Assembly (NCBI GenBank): GCA_003162425.1
Contig: PMOK01000306.1
Coordinates: forward strand, 1 to 50,454
Direction of reading: 5' to 3'
Length of the DNA stretch: 50,454 bases
Source: Bryobacterales bacterium
Lineage (GTDB): Bacteria; Acidobacteriota; Terriglobia; Bryobacterales; Bryobacteraceae
The notes beneath the pieces are model-generated. The model worked only from the letters and a program-made list of their open reading frames with translations, was not told the origin of the DNA and searched no databases. Of this stretch, positions 17,716-26,345 are shown in pieces; position 1 is the stretch's first letter; each line of letters opens with the position of its first letter. The translations under genes were made by a program, and so were the position numbers.

Positions 17716-18129
17716 TCAATAAATCGTCCAACAGCCCGGGCTGACCAACTCTAGCAAGTGTCCATCAGGATCGCGAAAGTACAGGCTGAATCCACCGCGC
17801 GGCCACGTGACCCGGCTTTCGATTGGTACATCGGCCTCGCTGAGGCTCCGCGTCCATTCCTCTTCGTCCTCAGCCGCGATGGTGAACGCCAGATGCGTTT
17901 GACCATCGCCATCGTGCGGGGGAAGGATACCGCCGGAAAACACCATGGGCTCTGTGATCCCGCGTTTCCGGAACAGCAGCAGCACCTGTTCGCCGCGAAC
18001 GTTGAGCGCGCAGAAGCGGTCGTCGGAAACCATTTTCTCGAAGCCGAAAAGGCGGGTGTAGAAATGGATGGAGCGGTCCAAGTCATCCACGTAGAGCGAA
18101 GTTTCGAGCACGCGACCGATGCTGGGCAT
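17716..18129 (-). CDS. Glyoxalase/VOC superfamily protein
   Basis: A start at the ATG 18129 (MPSIGRVLETSLYVDDLDRS) gives 137 residues; an upstream ATG at 18150 is less likely. The beta-alpha-beta-beta-beta VOC pattern is visible: SLYVDDLDRSIHFYTRLFGF, then FCALNVRGEQVLLLF, HLAFTIAAEDEEEWTRSL and FSLYFRDPDGHLLELVSPG. The RDPDGHxLEL end is diagnostic, with the metal-site Glu. It resembles fosfomycin-resistance-like and dioxygenase-like single-domain proteins; the substrate is unknown. It ends 10 bases after the amidase start and may be cotranscribed with it. Confidence 0.85.
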   Translation of the reverse strand: MPSIGRVLETSLYVDDLDRSIHFYTRLFGFEKMVSDDRFCALNVRGEQVLLLFRKRGITEPMVFSGGILPPHDGDGQTHLAFTIAAEDEEEWTRSLSEADVPIESRVTWPRGGFSLYFRDPDGHLLELVSPGCWTIY

Positions 18130-18190
18130 GAGTGTAATCCAATGGTACAATCGGAGAGACCTTCAGTTCAGTTTTCCAACCAAAACGAAC

Positions 18191-18266
18191 GGGCGCGTAG
18201 CTCAATTGGCAGAGCAAGTGACTCTTAATCACTAGGTTGTAGGTTCGATTCCTACCGCGCTCACCA
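18191..18266 (+). tRNA. tRNA-Lys (anticodon CTT)
   Basis: The 76-base sequence folds as a tRNA. Acceptor GGGCGCG pairs with CGCGCTC, the anticodon stem AGTGA/TCACT has loop CTCTTAA (anticodon CTT), the T arm is GTAGGTTCGATTCCTAC, and the 3' CCA is encoded. A decayed mobile element begins right after it. Confidence 0.95.
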
Positions 18267-18742
18267 CTAAAATCAGCGGTTTACAAGAAAAACGATTGAA
18301 TTGAGGTTTACCTCCGGCGATACTCTGGGCGATACTAATGCTGGCGAAATGGCAAGAACTGATGACGTGTCAACTGCGGGGAATGACTAGGCGCCCGCTT
18401 TTCCTGGGTCTGCCTTCATTGTGCGCGGGCTTTGCCGCGGGGGCTTCGCCTACCCTTCCGGCCCGACGATCAACAGAACCGAGGAGTAGTTCGGCTAACC
18501 TTTTTTCGGTTGGGCAAGATCCATTGACGAAAAGCCACGATCCCAAGCGTCGTCACTAAGGTCCAAAGAGGTACAAGAGCAGGAGGTCAATGCTGCTTCG
18601 ATAGAGCCGAATGTATCCACCACGCCTGCAGGCTCCACAACGGCCTTGCTAACTCATTCAGGCGTACTATTCGCCGCCGGTTCGCAACGGCCCGCTGCGG
18701 CAGCTCTTGGATCAAGCCAAGACGGGAAAAACGGGGAGATGG

Positions 18743-18958
18743 TCACGCCGCGGTACCCTTATTATCACCACCGGCGGGCTGAGCATCATTCGGCAGCCAG
18801 TACCGAATCGCGCGGCCGAATCTTCGGTAGACGGGAAAACCGAGCGCTGCCCCGGATCGGCCTGCAGCCTTATCTCGATACCTCCAATTGCTCAAGGTTT
18901 GGCGGCTGATGGAATGAAGTTCTGAATAGACGCGCTCGGTGACCCAAACGCACGCCAT
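18743..18958 (-). CDS. AlpA/excisionase-like helix-turn-helix protein
   Basis: The ATG at 18958 begins MACVWVTERVYSELHSISRQ, followed by TLSNWRYRDKAAG and then PVYRRFGRAIRYWLP. This is the HTH plus wing order of HTH_17/AlpA proteins that accompany integrases as directionality factors. An extra stretch (RSGAALGF) sits between helix and wing. 71 residues. It lies in the element that follows tRNA-Lys, which fits a former excisionase. An upstream in-frame ATG at 19015 is possible. Confidence 0.6.
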   Translation of the reverse strand: MACVWVTERVYSELHSISRQTLSNWRYRDKAAGRSGAALGFPVYRRFGRAIRYWLPNDAQPAGGDNKGTAA

Positions 18959-19011
18959 CTGTCCGGCCGTGCCTGGGGACTGGGCGGAGAGTCTCGCGGC
19001 CGGAGGTCCCG

Positions 19012-19176
19012 TCATCTGACCTCAAACTCAGACTGCTTCTTTTTCTCCCGCGGGTCTCGCAGATTGCGGAAGCGATTGGACGTTGGCGCTGGATGCGTTG
19101 AAGGGAGGGAGCGCAAGTGGACCAGATCCGATCTTGATTTTCTGCGGCGTGGCTGCGGAGTGGTCTTGGTCGACAT
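19012..19176 (-). CDS. Small basic protein of the mobile remnant
   Basis: The ATG at 19176 gives 54 residues rich in Arg, Lys and Ser (MSTKTTPQPRRRKSRSDLVH, ending REKKKQSEFEVR). No family is recognised. Support for a real gene comes from its 5' flank: the 30 bases at 19194-19223 (reverse) match, at 26 of 30 positions, the 30 bases ahead of the ribbon-helix-helix gene at 19683. The frame is open further upstream to 19287. Confidence 0.4.
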   Translation of the reverse strand: MSTKTTPQPRRRKSRSDLVHLRSLPSTHPAPTSNRFRNLRDPREKKKQSEFEVR

Positions 19177-19356
19177 CAACAGTATTTTGCTCGCTAACTT
19201 GTAAGGGAATGGCAGAGGCACTTCGGGACATATTTTTGTTGTGCAACCAAACCGCATCACCGCCCTCGCGACGTTTTTTGTCTGCATTTGCTCCTCATTT
19301 GATAAGGAAATGGCGGGAGGGGCGCGGGACGGTCATTTTCGGGTTTTTTTTGCCAC

Positions 19357-19459
19357 GTGCAACAGTTTGAAACAGTTTGTTAACAAAGTGCATCAGTTTT
19401 GGGTCAGCGTGAGGCAGTGCAACAGTTTGTGAACAAAGTGCAACAGATTGTTACAGTGC
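19357..19459 (+). repeat. Iteron-like direct repeats
   Basis: TGCAACAGTTTG-type units occur at 19358, 19371 (partial), 19389 (TGCATCAGTTTTG), 19418 and 19439 (TGCAACAGATTG). A larger unit, AACAGTTTGTKAACAAAGTG followed by CAWCAG, is seen at 19371 and 19421, 50 bases apart. The spacing resembles iterons or accessory sites of a transfer or replication origin. Confidence 0.6.
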
Positions 19460-19573
19460 CCCCCTCCAGGACGGCTCCCAGGCAACCAAAAATTGCGTAG
19501 TGGAACATAAAGGGTTGGGATGCGCCGCAGCGCGTTTTGGTTGGTTTCTCCTTGCTGCGCTAGCACTTCTCAC

Positions 19574-19611
19574 GGGATGCATTTCGAAAAAATGCATCCC
19601 CGAGGGGATGC
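19574..19611. other. Overlapping perfect palindromes, oriT-like
   Basis: GGGATGCATTT (19574-19584) pairs with AAATGCATCCC (19590-19600). Overlapping it, GCATCCCC (19594-19601) pairs with GGGGATGC (19604-19611) across a 2-base loop. The two hairpins are mutually exclusive. They lie 70 bases before a ribbon-helix-helix/relaxase gene pair, the usual place of an origin of transfer. Function is inferred from position. Confidence 0.5.
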
Positions 19612-19682
19612 GCCGTCGATTTTTCGATTTTAGCTGTCCCAAAGTGCCGCCGCCATCCCCTTACAAATTAGAGGGACCTCAT

Positions 19683-20096
19683 ATGGCTCAGCGAGCAATT
19701 CGATTCCCTGAAACGACCGACGAAGGTATTCGAGAGGCGACCGAGAAGCGCGGCTTCTCATCGCCAACCGCGTTCATTCGCCATGCCGTGGAACAGGAGC
19801 TGTCCGGGCAGAGGGAGGAACTGGTCGGTGCCGAGGCGCGATTGGCCGCCAGCATCGAGCAGGTCCGGCAGGGGATGATACCACTGGATCGAGCGCAGCA
19901 GGCCTTATTCGCGTTAGTGGACAGTCTCGCCAAGATTCTGCTGACGTGCATCCCCGAACCGGACGGACATGCGTTGGCCGCGGCCGTCGCCGGGGCGCAA
20001 GGCCGGCACGCCCGACTGTTGAAGAGCGCGGGCCAGGCGATGGGCGACAAATCGCGTTTGGCAATGCAGGAGTTGGTGAAACATGGCGAACGATGA
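19683..20096 (+). CDS. Ribbon-helix-helix mobilization accessory protein
   Basis: The ATG at 19683 follows GAGGG; the frame is open from 19500 but without signals. The 137-residue product starts with a ribbon-helix-helix (RAIRFPETTDEGIREATEKR, then GFSSPTAFIRHAVEQEL), followed by a long helical region (GAEARLAASIEQVRQGMIPL onward). The 3' end overlaps the relaxase-like frame by 14 bases. This layout is that of MobC/TraY-type accessory proteins that bind oriT and recruit the relaxase. The partner is truncated, so the system should be inactive. Confidence 0.65.
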   Translation: MAQRAIRFPETTDEGIREATEKRGFSSPTAFIRHAVEQELSGQREELVGAEARLAASIEQVRQGMIPLDRAQQALFALVDSLAKILLTCIPEPDGHALAAAVAGAQGRHARLLKSAGQAMGDKSRLAMQELVKHGER

Positions 20097-20256
20097 GGAG
20101 CTGAAGTTTCGACTTCGACCACGAAAGCCAGCCATGCGGCGCGAGCGCCGTCCATTGGCTATCGCGTACAAGACCATCATGCATTACGCCCGGATGAGCG
20201 GCGTGCGAAAGCGCCGGCCTTCGTCCGGCACCCGCCCGATTTGGTGGGCCCTGTGA
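20083..20256 (+). pseudogene. N-terminal stub of a relaxase-like protein
   Basis: An ATG at 20083, overlapping the preceding gene, opens MANDEELKFRLRPRKPAMRR, then IAYKTIMHYARMSGVRKRRP and a stop at 20256. The basic leader resembles the start of VirD2/MobA-type relaxases carried by acidobacterial elements, as I recall them; the catalytic Tyr/His motifs are missing. The reading frame ends inside the tRNA-Met remnant, so the break coincides with an attachment site. Confidence 0.45.
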
Positions 20257-20286
20257 GACTTGAACCTACGACCAACGGAATATGAA
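20242..20286 (-). repeat. 3' half of a tRNA-Met gene (attachment-site remnant)
   Basis: On the minus strand this reads CATATTCCGTTGGTCGTAGG, then TTCAAGT and a 3' end GGGCCCACCA. That is the anticodon-loop-to-CCA part of an elongator tRNA-Met(CAT), with one imperfect T-stem pair and no 5' half. Tyrosine recombinases commonly leave such 3' halves as att sites. Confidence 0.6.
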
Positions 20287-20377
20287 CACGCGAGCCGGAA
20301 GTCGCGTTCGAGGAGATGTACATCGCTTCGGGTCGAGGCCGCCTAGCAATTTTACTCGAACGCCGTTTTGGGGCCAG

Positions 20378-20410
20378 CTCTGTACGAGTGGCCGACGATC
20401 CGCCCAGAGC
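20378..20410 (+). repeat. 33-base dispersed repeat, copy A
   Basis: Begins CTCTGTACGAGTGGCCGACG and ends ATCCGCCCAGAGC. Related 33-base copies lie at 24050-24082 and, inverted, at 29853-29885. None overlaps a convincing gene. The stretch 20287-20627 otherwise holds no supported gene. Confidence 0.55.
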
Positions 20411-20627
20411 ATCGGACTCTGCTTCAAGGCCGGTGTATTCGTGCCCGATTGCTGGTTCGAAGGGCTGTTATCGCCAGCTATTCCGCTGGCCGGCTAACTT
20501 GGCATTGCCGCACCCGGTCAAGTCCCGGATAGCGCGTGATAGGTCCAAGTGGATAACTTCCGGGCGGCGCCGCCACTCAGGGCCCAATCGGCTTCTTGAT
20601 CGGCTAAACTTAACTGATTCTCTCCTA

Positions 20628-20693
20628 TGCCGCTCTCCGCCGGCGACAGACTCGGTCCCTACGAAATCGTTGCGCCCATCGGGGAGGGCGGCA
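20628..20693 (+). pseudogene. Serine/threonine protein kinase, N-terminal fragment
   Basis: The ATG at 20628 encodes MPLSAGDRLGPYEIVAPIGE then GGM, the conserved beginning of Solibacter-type kinases (glycine-rich loop GEGGMG). The match stops at GGM, where the sequence switches to an RHS-like fragment on the other strand at about 20695. Only 22 residues remain, so it is a rearrangement scar. Confidence 0.65.
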
Positions 20694-20697
20694 TGAT

Positions 20698-20862
20698 TCA
20701 CCTATCGGCGAAGGTCTCACATAGAGGCCGGTAGACTGCATCGTAGCTGAATTTTGTGGCGTCTGTGTTGGCATCCGTGAGCTGGGTCACGTTTCCTACT
20801 GAATCGTACTGCCACTTTGTGATGTTGCCTAGCGCATCCGTTATTGTATAGGTACCCCCCCA
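20698..20862 (-). pseudogene. RHS/YD-repeat protein fragment
   Basis: The minus frame (open 20698-21018) contains YTITDALGNITKWQYDSVGN followed by VTQLTDANTDATKFSYDA, two YD repeats of the RHS family, ending in a stop just past the junction with the kinase fragment. Upstream residues have no RHS character. It is a relic of a large cell-surface or toxin-delivery protein. Confidence 0.65.
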
Positions 20863-21132
20863 AAGGCTCGAGGCCAGACGGATGTTTCTGGACATGGCAC
20901 CCTGCTTAAAATCCTCTGCAATATCGGTAGCGGGAGTTTGCCATCCGTGCACCCGCTTTGCGAGCAGAAGCTGTAAAGCGTCGTCAGCGCGCCAGACGCA
21001 CCGCCTCCAAAAGATCAACCGGGAACTGCTCCAGGCGTTGCCGACATCGCACTAGCTGAGTATCGGTCATGCCCAAACATAAAGCGTAATACTAGAACGC
21101 GACGGGCTGGTCATTCTCCCGTGGCGGTCGAG

Positions 21133-22512
21133 TTAGTGAGGTGGCTCCACCGTCTTCCAATACATTACAAAATGGCCGGGCAGCCGCAGGGACTCACCGA
21201 CGACACCTAAGAACGACTCACCGCGATCGGGTTTGGGTACGACCAAAACCGCCCGCCATGAGTCCCACGTTCCCCATCTATCAGGATCGCTGGAATACGG
21301 TACGAAGTAGATCGAGTTGGTCATCGCCATCCGGCCCGCACCGGCCACGCTCTCCAGGTTGGCCATCAACTGAAATTGGCCACTCCCCGCAGTCACTGTA
21401 TCGAGCCGGATACCCACCAGATAGTAGGCTTTCACGCCTTGGGAGATGGCAAAGACCTGCCGGATAATTCGCGTGACCAGTCCTTGGATGGCCGCGCCTT
21501 TGGGAACGATCACGTTGCCTTTCTGCTGCACATCACGCGTGACGGTAAACGAGAGCCTCGTACCCTGGGCCGTCGTTCGCTCGTCAATGGCCTCACTCAG
21601 CTTGGTTTGCAACTCCAGCTTTGCCGGCAAAAAGGGGCCTTCTTGGCGCGCCCCAGCCGCCACCGCAGGCGCAAGCACCTCTGCTGCCGGCGACGCAGCC
21701 AGCTCAATGGGCGGCCCAGGAGCAGCCTCCACGAACTGGTCGCCGCGCTTGGAAACGTATTGGCGGCAGTCGCTGAAATGGGCTGTCAGGAGCCGCTGGT
21801 CGCCCGACCGTTCCTGGAGATCAAATTCCATACTTACCGGCATCAGAACGGTGTGCGGAGGGAACCCGGTATGGCCGAATACGAAGCTTTGGCTCACGGA
21901 CTTTATATCCGATCCGGCCGGGGGATCGTCCGCGCGCAATGCGAGCCGCACCATTTCGAACGTTGCCGGTTCCATCCAGATCAATCCCGTGTAACCAAGC
22001 CTCACCCGTTCTCCACCCACATTTAGCGCATATGTGCTCCCATCCTGAGGCATCGCGAAACCGGTGCGCGAAAGGGAAATTCCGTCTTTGGATTCGTTCA
22101 CCATGCCGTAAAAAGAGGCGTCCGTCGTTAGAAAAACCGCGCGCGAGTAGAGGGCGAAGCTGCCGGTGCCGCCCTTGGCGAATACGGCCATGACCTGCCG
22201 CAGCCGCGACCGATCGTCCTCGTTGGCTGGAAGAACATACAGCTCTTTGCCGTTGATCACGCCGGCTGTCACGCGGATTGCCGGCAGGGTCACCGTCGCC
22301 GCGCGCCCGAGGCGCTCGGTGCTCTCGATGGTCTCAGAGCAGGTGAAATCCGGAGTATTGCCCAAGCTATCGATTACTTTCTGCCGGATGCGCGGCACAG
22401 GGATTTCCGCGAACAAGCCGCATGCCAGCGCGATCGCCAGCCCCAACCCAAGCGCAAGGAGCCGCCGGATTCCAGAGCCGCAGCCGCGTGCCATTTTGCG
22501 CGTGTTCCTCAT
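21133..22512 (-). CDS. Exported protein of unknown function
   Basis: The ATG at 22512 (or 22527) leads through a basic stretch to a signal segment (LLALGLGLAIALACGLFAEI). About 459 residues. The first half, DFTCSETIESTERLGR then NGKELYVLPANEDDRSRLRQ and GTGSFALYSRAVFLTTDASF, resembles acidobacterial secreted proteins with a VWFA-independent beta-rich domain I cannot name. The second half includes AAGARQEGPFLPAKLELQTK and LSFTVTRDVQQKGNVIVPKG, a beta-barrel-like stretch often seen in secretin-linked or TrbI-like beta domains (KGxxLxGxV). No catalytic motif is seen. It overlaps the truncated AraC-type frame by 4 bases. Confidence 0.7.
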   Translation of the reverse strand: MRNTRKMARGCGSGIRRLLALGLGLAIALACGLFAEIPVPRIRQKVIDSLGNTPDFTCSETIESTERLGRAATVTLPAIRVTAGVINGKELYVLPANEDDRSRLRQVMAVFAKGGTGSFALYSRAVFLTTDASFYGMVNESKDGISLSRTGFAMPQDGSTYALNVGGERVRLGYTGLIWMEPATFEMVRLALRADDPPAGSDIKSVSQSFVFGHTGFPPHTVLMPVSMEFDLQERSGDQRLLTAHFSDCRQYVSKRGDQFVEAAPGPPIELAASPAAEVLAPAVAAGARQEGPFLPAKLELQTKLSEAIDERTTAQGTRLSFTVTRDVQQKGNVIVPKGAAIQGLVTRIIRQVFAISQGVKAYYLVGIRLDTVTAGSGQFQLMANLESVAGAGRMAMTNSIYFVPYSSDPDRWGTWDSWRAVLVVPKPDRGESFLGVVGESLRLPGHFVMYWKTVEPPH

Positions 22513-22790
22513 ACGACACGATAGCAAACCCCGTGGCTGTGGGCGGCTGAGACATAACTCTGTTTGCCCAGGTCAACGCGCTTCTTTCCCTGCGGAATGA
22601 GAAGCAGACTCGGTTCATAAGTACAGGGATTCGGTGCGGTCGGAGCAGTGTTTCGGTAGAGCGTAAGCCCGGGGACTTCTGTTGACAAATCGGCGGCACC
22701 ATCCAGCGCTTTGCTAATTGATCCAGCCAGCTCTTTGAGCACCTGCGTCATGCTAGTATCGTCGCTCTGCTTCGATTTCTGGGTCATCAT
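22509..22790 (-). pseudogene. AraC-type regulator, N-terminal cupin fragment
   Basis: MMTQKSKQSDDTSMTQVLKE is followed by VPGLTLYRNTAPTAPNPCTY and EPSLLLIPQGKKRVDLGKQS, the start of the AraC_N arabinose-binding-like domain. The frame ends after 93 residues with the unrelated tail HSHGVCYRVV, without the rest of the cupin and the two C-terminal HTH motifs. Such regulators are commonly divergent from aldo/keto reductase genes, as here; the partner is also damaged. Confidence 0.75.
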
Positions 22791-22906
22791 TCATTTTCTC
22801 GACATCTCCAAGATAGGACATAAGCGGGCCAAGCGTACAGATTTCCAACTCGCCTAAGACAAATAGGCAGGGCTACCGGTAAACGAGCGTTTCGGCCTAA
22901 CCTTGA

Positions 22907-23899
<993 letters not shown>

Positions 23900-24049
23900 G
23901 GCTGATCCGCGCGGGCCGCTTATAGATAAGTCCTGAGAAACGCCGCTCACGTCCGGACCCCCGCGGGCTCGGAGACCACGCGGTTTGTATGAATGGACCG
24001 ATCCGCGACCCGGGAGTCTGTCGTACGCTTCCCACTGCGCCATTCCGAC

Positions 24050-24082
24050 CTCTGTACGAGTCGGCGACAACCCACCCGGAGC
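24050..24082 (+). repeat. 33-base dispersed repeat, copy B
   Basis: Begins CTCTGTACGAGTCGGCGACA and ends ACCCACCCGGAGC. It is aligned without gaps to copies at 20378 and 29853. It lies in the gap after the aldo/keto reductase; 23900-24262 holds no supported gene besides. Confidence 0.55.
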
Positions 24083-24262
24083 ACATTTGAAGCACTTTCA
24101 CGTATTGCGCGTTTCTGGTCTAATCTTTTGGAAGCAAAACGAGCGAAACATCATAACTGAGTGTGAAAATAGAAAGGGCGTGAACAAGTCGCCCGACAAC
24201 AAAAATTCGCTCGGTTCCGGGACTTGCGTGTATTTTTGGTTCCGCGCGCGTGCGAGGTGACG

Positions 24263-24982
24263 ATGGCAGAGGCGAAGGCAGAGTACTCGGCGATCTTGCT
24301 GGGCGCGACCGGGAACGTGGGCGGACGCATCATGCAGCTTCTGATCAAGAACCCATTGTGTAAGAAGGTGGTGGTGGTGACGCGCCGCAAGACGGAAGCC
24401 TTCTCCGACCCCAAGATTTCCGAGGTTGTTGTCAACATGGACCGACTCGAGGAGGACGTTGCGCCGCACGCCCAGCAAGTGGACGTCGCGCTCGCCGCGT
24501 TCGGCGTCGGCAAAGGCAGTGCGAAGATGGCCGAGGAGGAGGTGCGCAAGATCGAAATCGCTTACCCGCAGGCCTTTTGTCGCGTTGCTAAGGCTGGAGG
24601 CGCTCGTGTGTGCGGGGTTATGACAGCGGCGGGCGCGGACCCCGAGGCCGGGATGAAATACGCGAAAATCATCGGCGAGAAGGAGAAGGCTGTCGAGTCC
24701 GTCAAGTTCGACTTCCTTGGAATGTATCGGCCGGCCGTCATTCTGGGCAACTCCAACACGCCGGGCGCACTTGGCTACGTCATGCCACTACTCGACTGGG
24801 CGATGCCGTCCAAGTACCACTCGATCCACAAGAACGACCTCGCGCGCGCTATGGTGGCGCAGTCGGAGCAGGCATTCCTTGCGATCGCGCAGGGCAGTGC
24901 TCCGAAGGGGGCGACCGTGAAGGTTCTGGAGTACAAGGAAATGGAGTCCTTCTTCGTCAGGGGCGAGAGCGAGGAGCCTTGA
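24263..24982 (+). CDS. NAD(P)-binding Rossmann protein (HTATIP2/TIP30-like)
   Basis: GAGGTGA precedes the ATG at 24263; a longer frame begins at 24224. The 239-residue product starts with the Rossmann loop ILLGATGNVGGRIMQLLIKN and continues with VVVVTRRKTEAF and a long helix pair. The middle part IIGEKEKAVESVKFDFLGMY followed by RPAVILGN matches the TIP30-like atypical SDR group, which has K-x-x-x-E instead of the classical Tyr-x-x-x-Lys. Its function in bacteria is uncertain, perhaps an oxidoreductase or NADP sensor. It appears intact and monocistronic. Confidence 0.8.
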   Translation: MAEAKAEYSAILLGATGNVGGRIMQLLIKNPLCKKVVVVTRRKTEAFSDPKISEVVVNMDRLEEDVAPHAQQVDVALAAFGVGKGSAKMAEEEVRKIEIAYPQAFCRVAKAGGARVCGVMTAAGADPEAGMKYAKIIGEKEKAVESVKFDFLGMYRPAVILGNSNTPGALGYVMPLLDWAMPSKYHSIHKNDLARAMVAQSEQAFLAIAQGSAPKGATVKVLEYKEMESFFVRGESEEP

Positions 24983-25296
24983 CCGGCAGCAAGCTGCTTG
25001 AGTTGGATTGAAAGCGTTGCGGTGTTTGGGCTCAGATACCCAAGGCGACCGCGGTCGTGGAAGCACGCTGGTAACTACTGAAGGTGAAAACCCCAGTTGT
25101 GAGTAGAACCATCGTGGAAAGTGAGCTTCCAATTGATGACGGGCCATTCCTTCAACTCACGGCATGCTGTTTTTTGCCTGGCCCCAACCGCCTTCCCCCA
25201 AGTCGGACTGCTGTACAACTACACCATCAGCACCGGCGCCGGCGATTCTCAATTCGGCAACAACGTCCCGGCAACCCGGGGCTTGCTCTTCTTTCC

Positions 25297-25484
25297 GTAC
25301 AGCCACTGATCTCCACGCTGAGCAAGCTGGAGACCTGGTCGAAACGTACCCCCCTGTCGGACTTGAATCCGGCCACGGCACACCTGTTCATCATCAGGCT
25401 GCTCACGGGCGAAGGCTTCATGCGGCTGTTCTCCACGCACCCGTCCACGAGGATCGCATCGCCCGTTTGCGCGCGATGCGCTAG
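25297..25484 (+). pseudogene. HtpX-like M48 protease, C-terminal fragment (frameshifted)
   Basis: Frame one reads PLISTLSKLETWSKRTPLSD, then NPATAHLFIIRLLTGEGF and LFSTHPST. A second frame completes it as HEDRIARLRAMR and a stop at 25484. HtpX proteins end in just this way (NPATAHMFI...LFSTHPPTEERIARLR). The HExxH catalytic region is absent. The 5' context (25000-25296) has no recognisable gene. Confidence 0.7.
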
Positions 25485-25497
25485 GCTTTCCAGAGAA

Positions 25498-26181
25498 TCA
25501 CTGCACCGCGAGAAACGCACCGGTTGGCGTCTCGACGCCGTTCACGGTCAGTACAATCGGCTGATTGCCCGCCACGGGTCCGGACGGCACCGTGAAATTG
25601 ATCTGATACAATCCGGCATAAGTGGGCGTCAGCCCGGCGTAAGACACTACCGCCGACTTGCCGCCGACCGTCAGCGTGTACGGCGCGGTGATGTTCGCAG
25701 CACCAGCCGCCAGGCTTCCGACAACCGCAGCAGGACTCGTTGCGCCCAAACTTACGCAGTACACCGTCAGAATTTCACCTGCTTTCGCCGGCGTGAAGGT
25801 CTCTCCCGCGATCAAACCTGGCGGTCCAATCTTCGCTCCCGTCAGCGCGTCCACCGCGACCAACTCGTTCTGACCGCTCGGATTCTGGACGTCGAAGAGA
25901 AATTGCGGTGTCTCAGCGGCTACGGCAACGTTCATGCTCGACGATGCGAGCTGATTCGGCTGATCGCAATTGCTGATCACCGAAATCGGAACGGTTTCCG
26001 AAGTCGACAAGGGATTTGCCACGGCGTTGATCTGCGTGGTGGAAACGTAAATCAGCGGCCAGCGTGTGTTACCCCCTTCGACGCAGGTGTTGGCCAGGTT
26101 GGTGGGCAATGCTCTGTGGACCGTCAGTTCCTTCAGAAAATGGCTCGTGAAAAGAGTAAGCATTGCCGCACCAATAAACAC
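25498..26181 (-). pseudogene. TIGR03437-type Solibacter C-terminal domain protein, N-terminally truncated
   Basis: 227 residues ending in TPAKAGEILTVYCVSLGATS, then TLTVGGKSAVVSYAGLTPTY and AGLYQINFTVPSGPVAGNQP, the hallmark of the TIGR03437 domain that closes many large secreted Solibacter proteins. An upstream half-copy (IYVSTTQINAVANPLSTSET) shows the domain start. Proteins with this domain normally have long repeat regions before it; here only an unconvincing MFIGAAMLTLF leader remains, so the gene is probably the severed 3' part of a larger one. Confidence 0.7.
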
Positions 26182-26345
26182 TCCGGATTCGTACAGTCAA
26201 TGTTGCCGTCTGTTCTTGTTTCAACATTCATCATGGCGCGCCCCATCGCTGGCTTTCATCGACCAGTCCAACTCAAGGTATGAACTTCGACCATTTCGCC
26301 TGACAACTTGGATATGCTGATCTGTTGACCCCGATCCGATCGACC

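Larger units (their letters stand above)
18267..20286. mobile_element. Remnant of a mobilizable integrative element between tRNA-Lys and a tRNA-Met fragment
   Basis: In order this segment holds an excisionase-like gene and a small basic gene on the minus strand, direct repeats, overlapping palindromes like an oriT, a ribbon-helix-helix gene and the first 54 codons or so of a relaxase-like gene, which runs into the 3' half of a tRNA-Met. No integrase survives. 18267-18742 has no recognisable gene. The borders are inferred from the tRNA sequences and not from matching direct repeats. Confidence 0.55.

Noticed and set aside
19357..19459. CRISPR array
   Set aside because: Units are short, irregularly spaced and without unique spacers of constant length; no cas genes are present. 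No CRISPR array was seen anywhere in the window.
25084..26283. Forward 399-codon open frame
   Set aside because: Only its early part (25297 onward) resembles HtpX; the rest is antisense to the TIGR03437 fragment.
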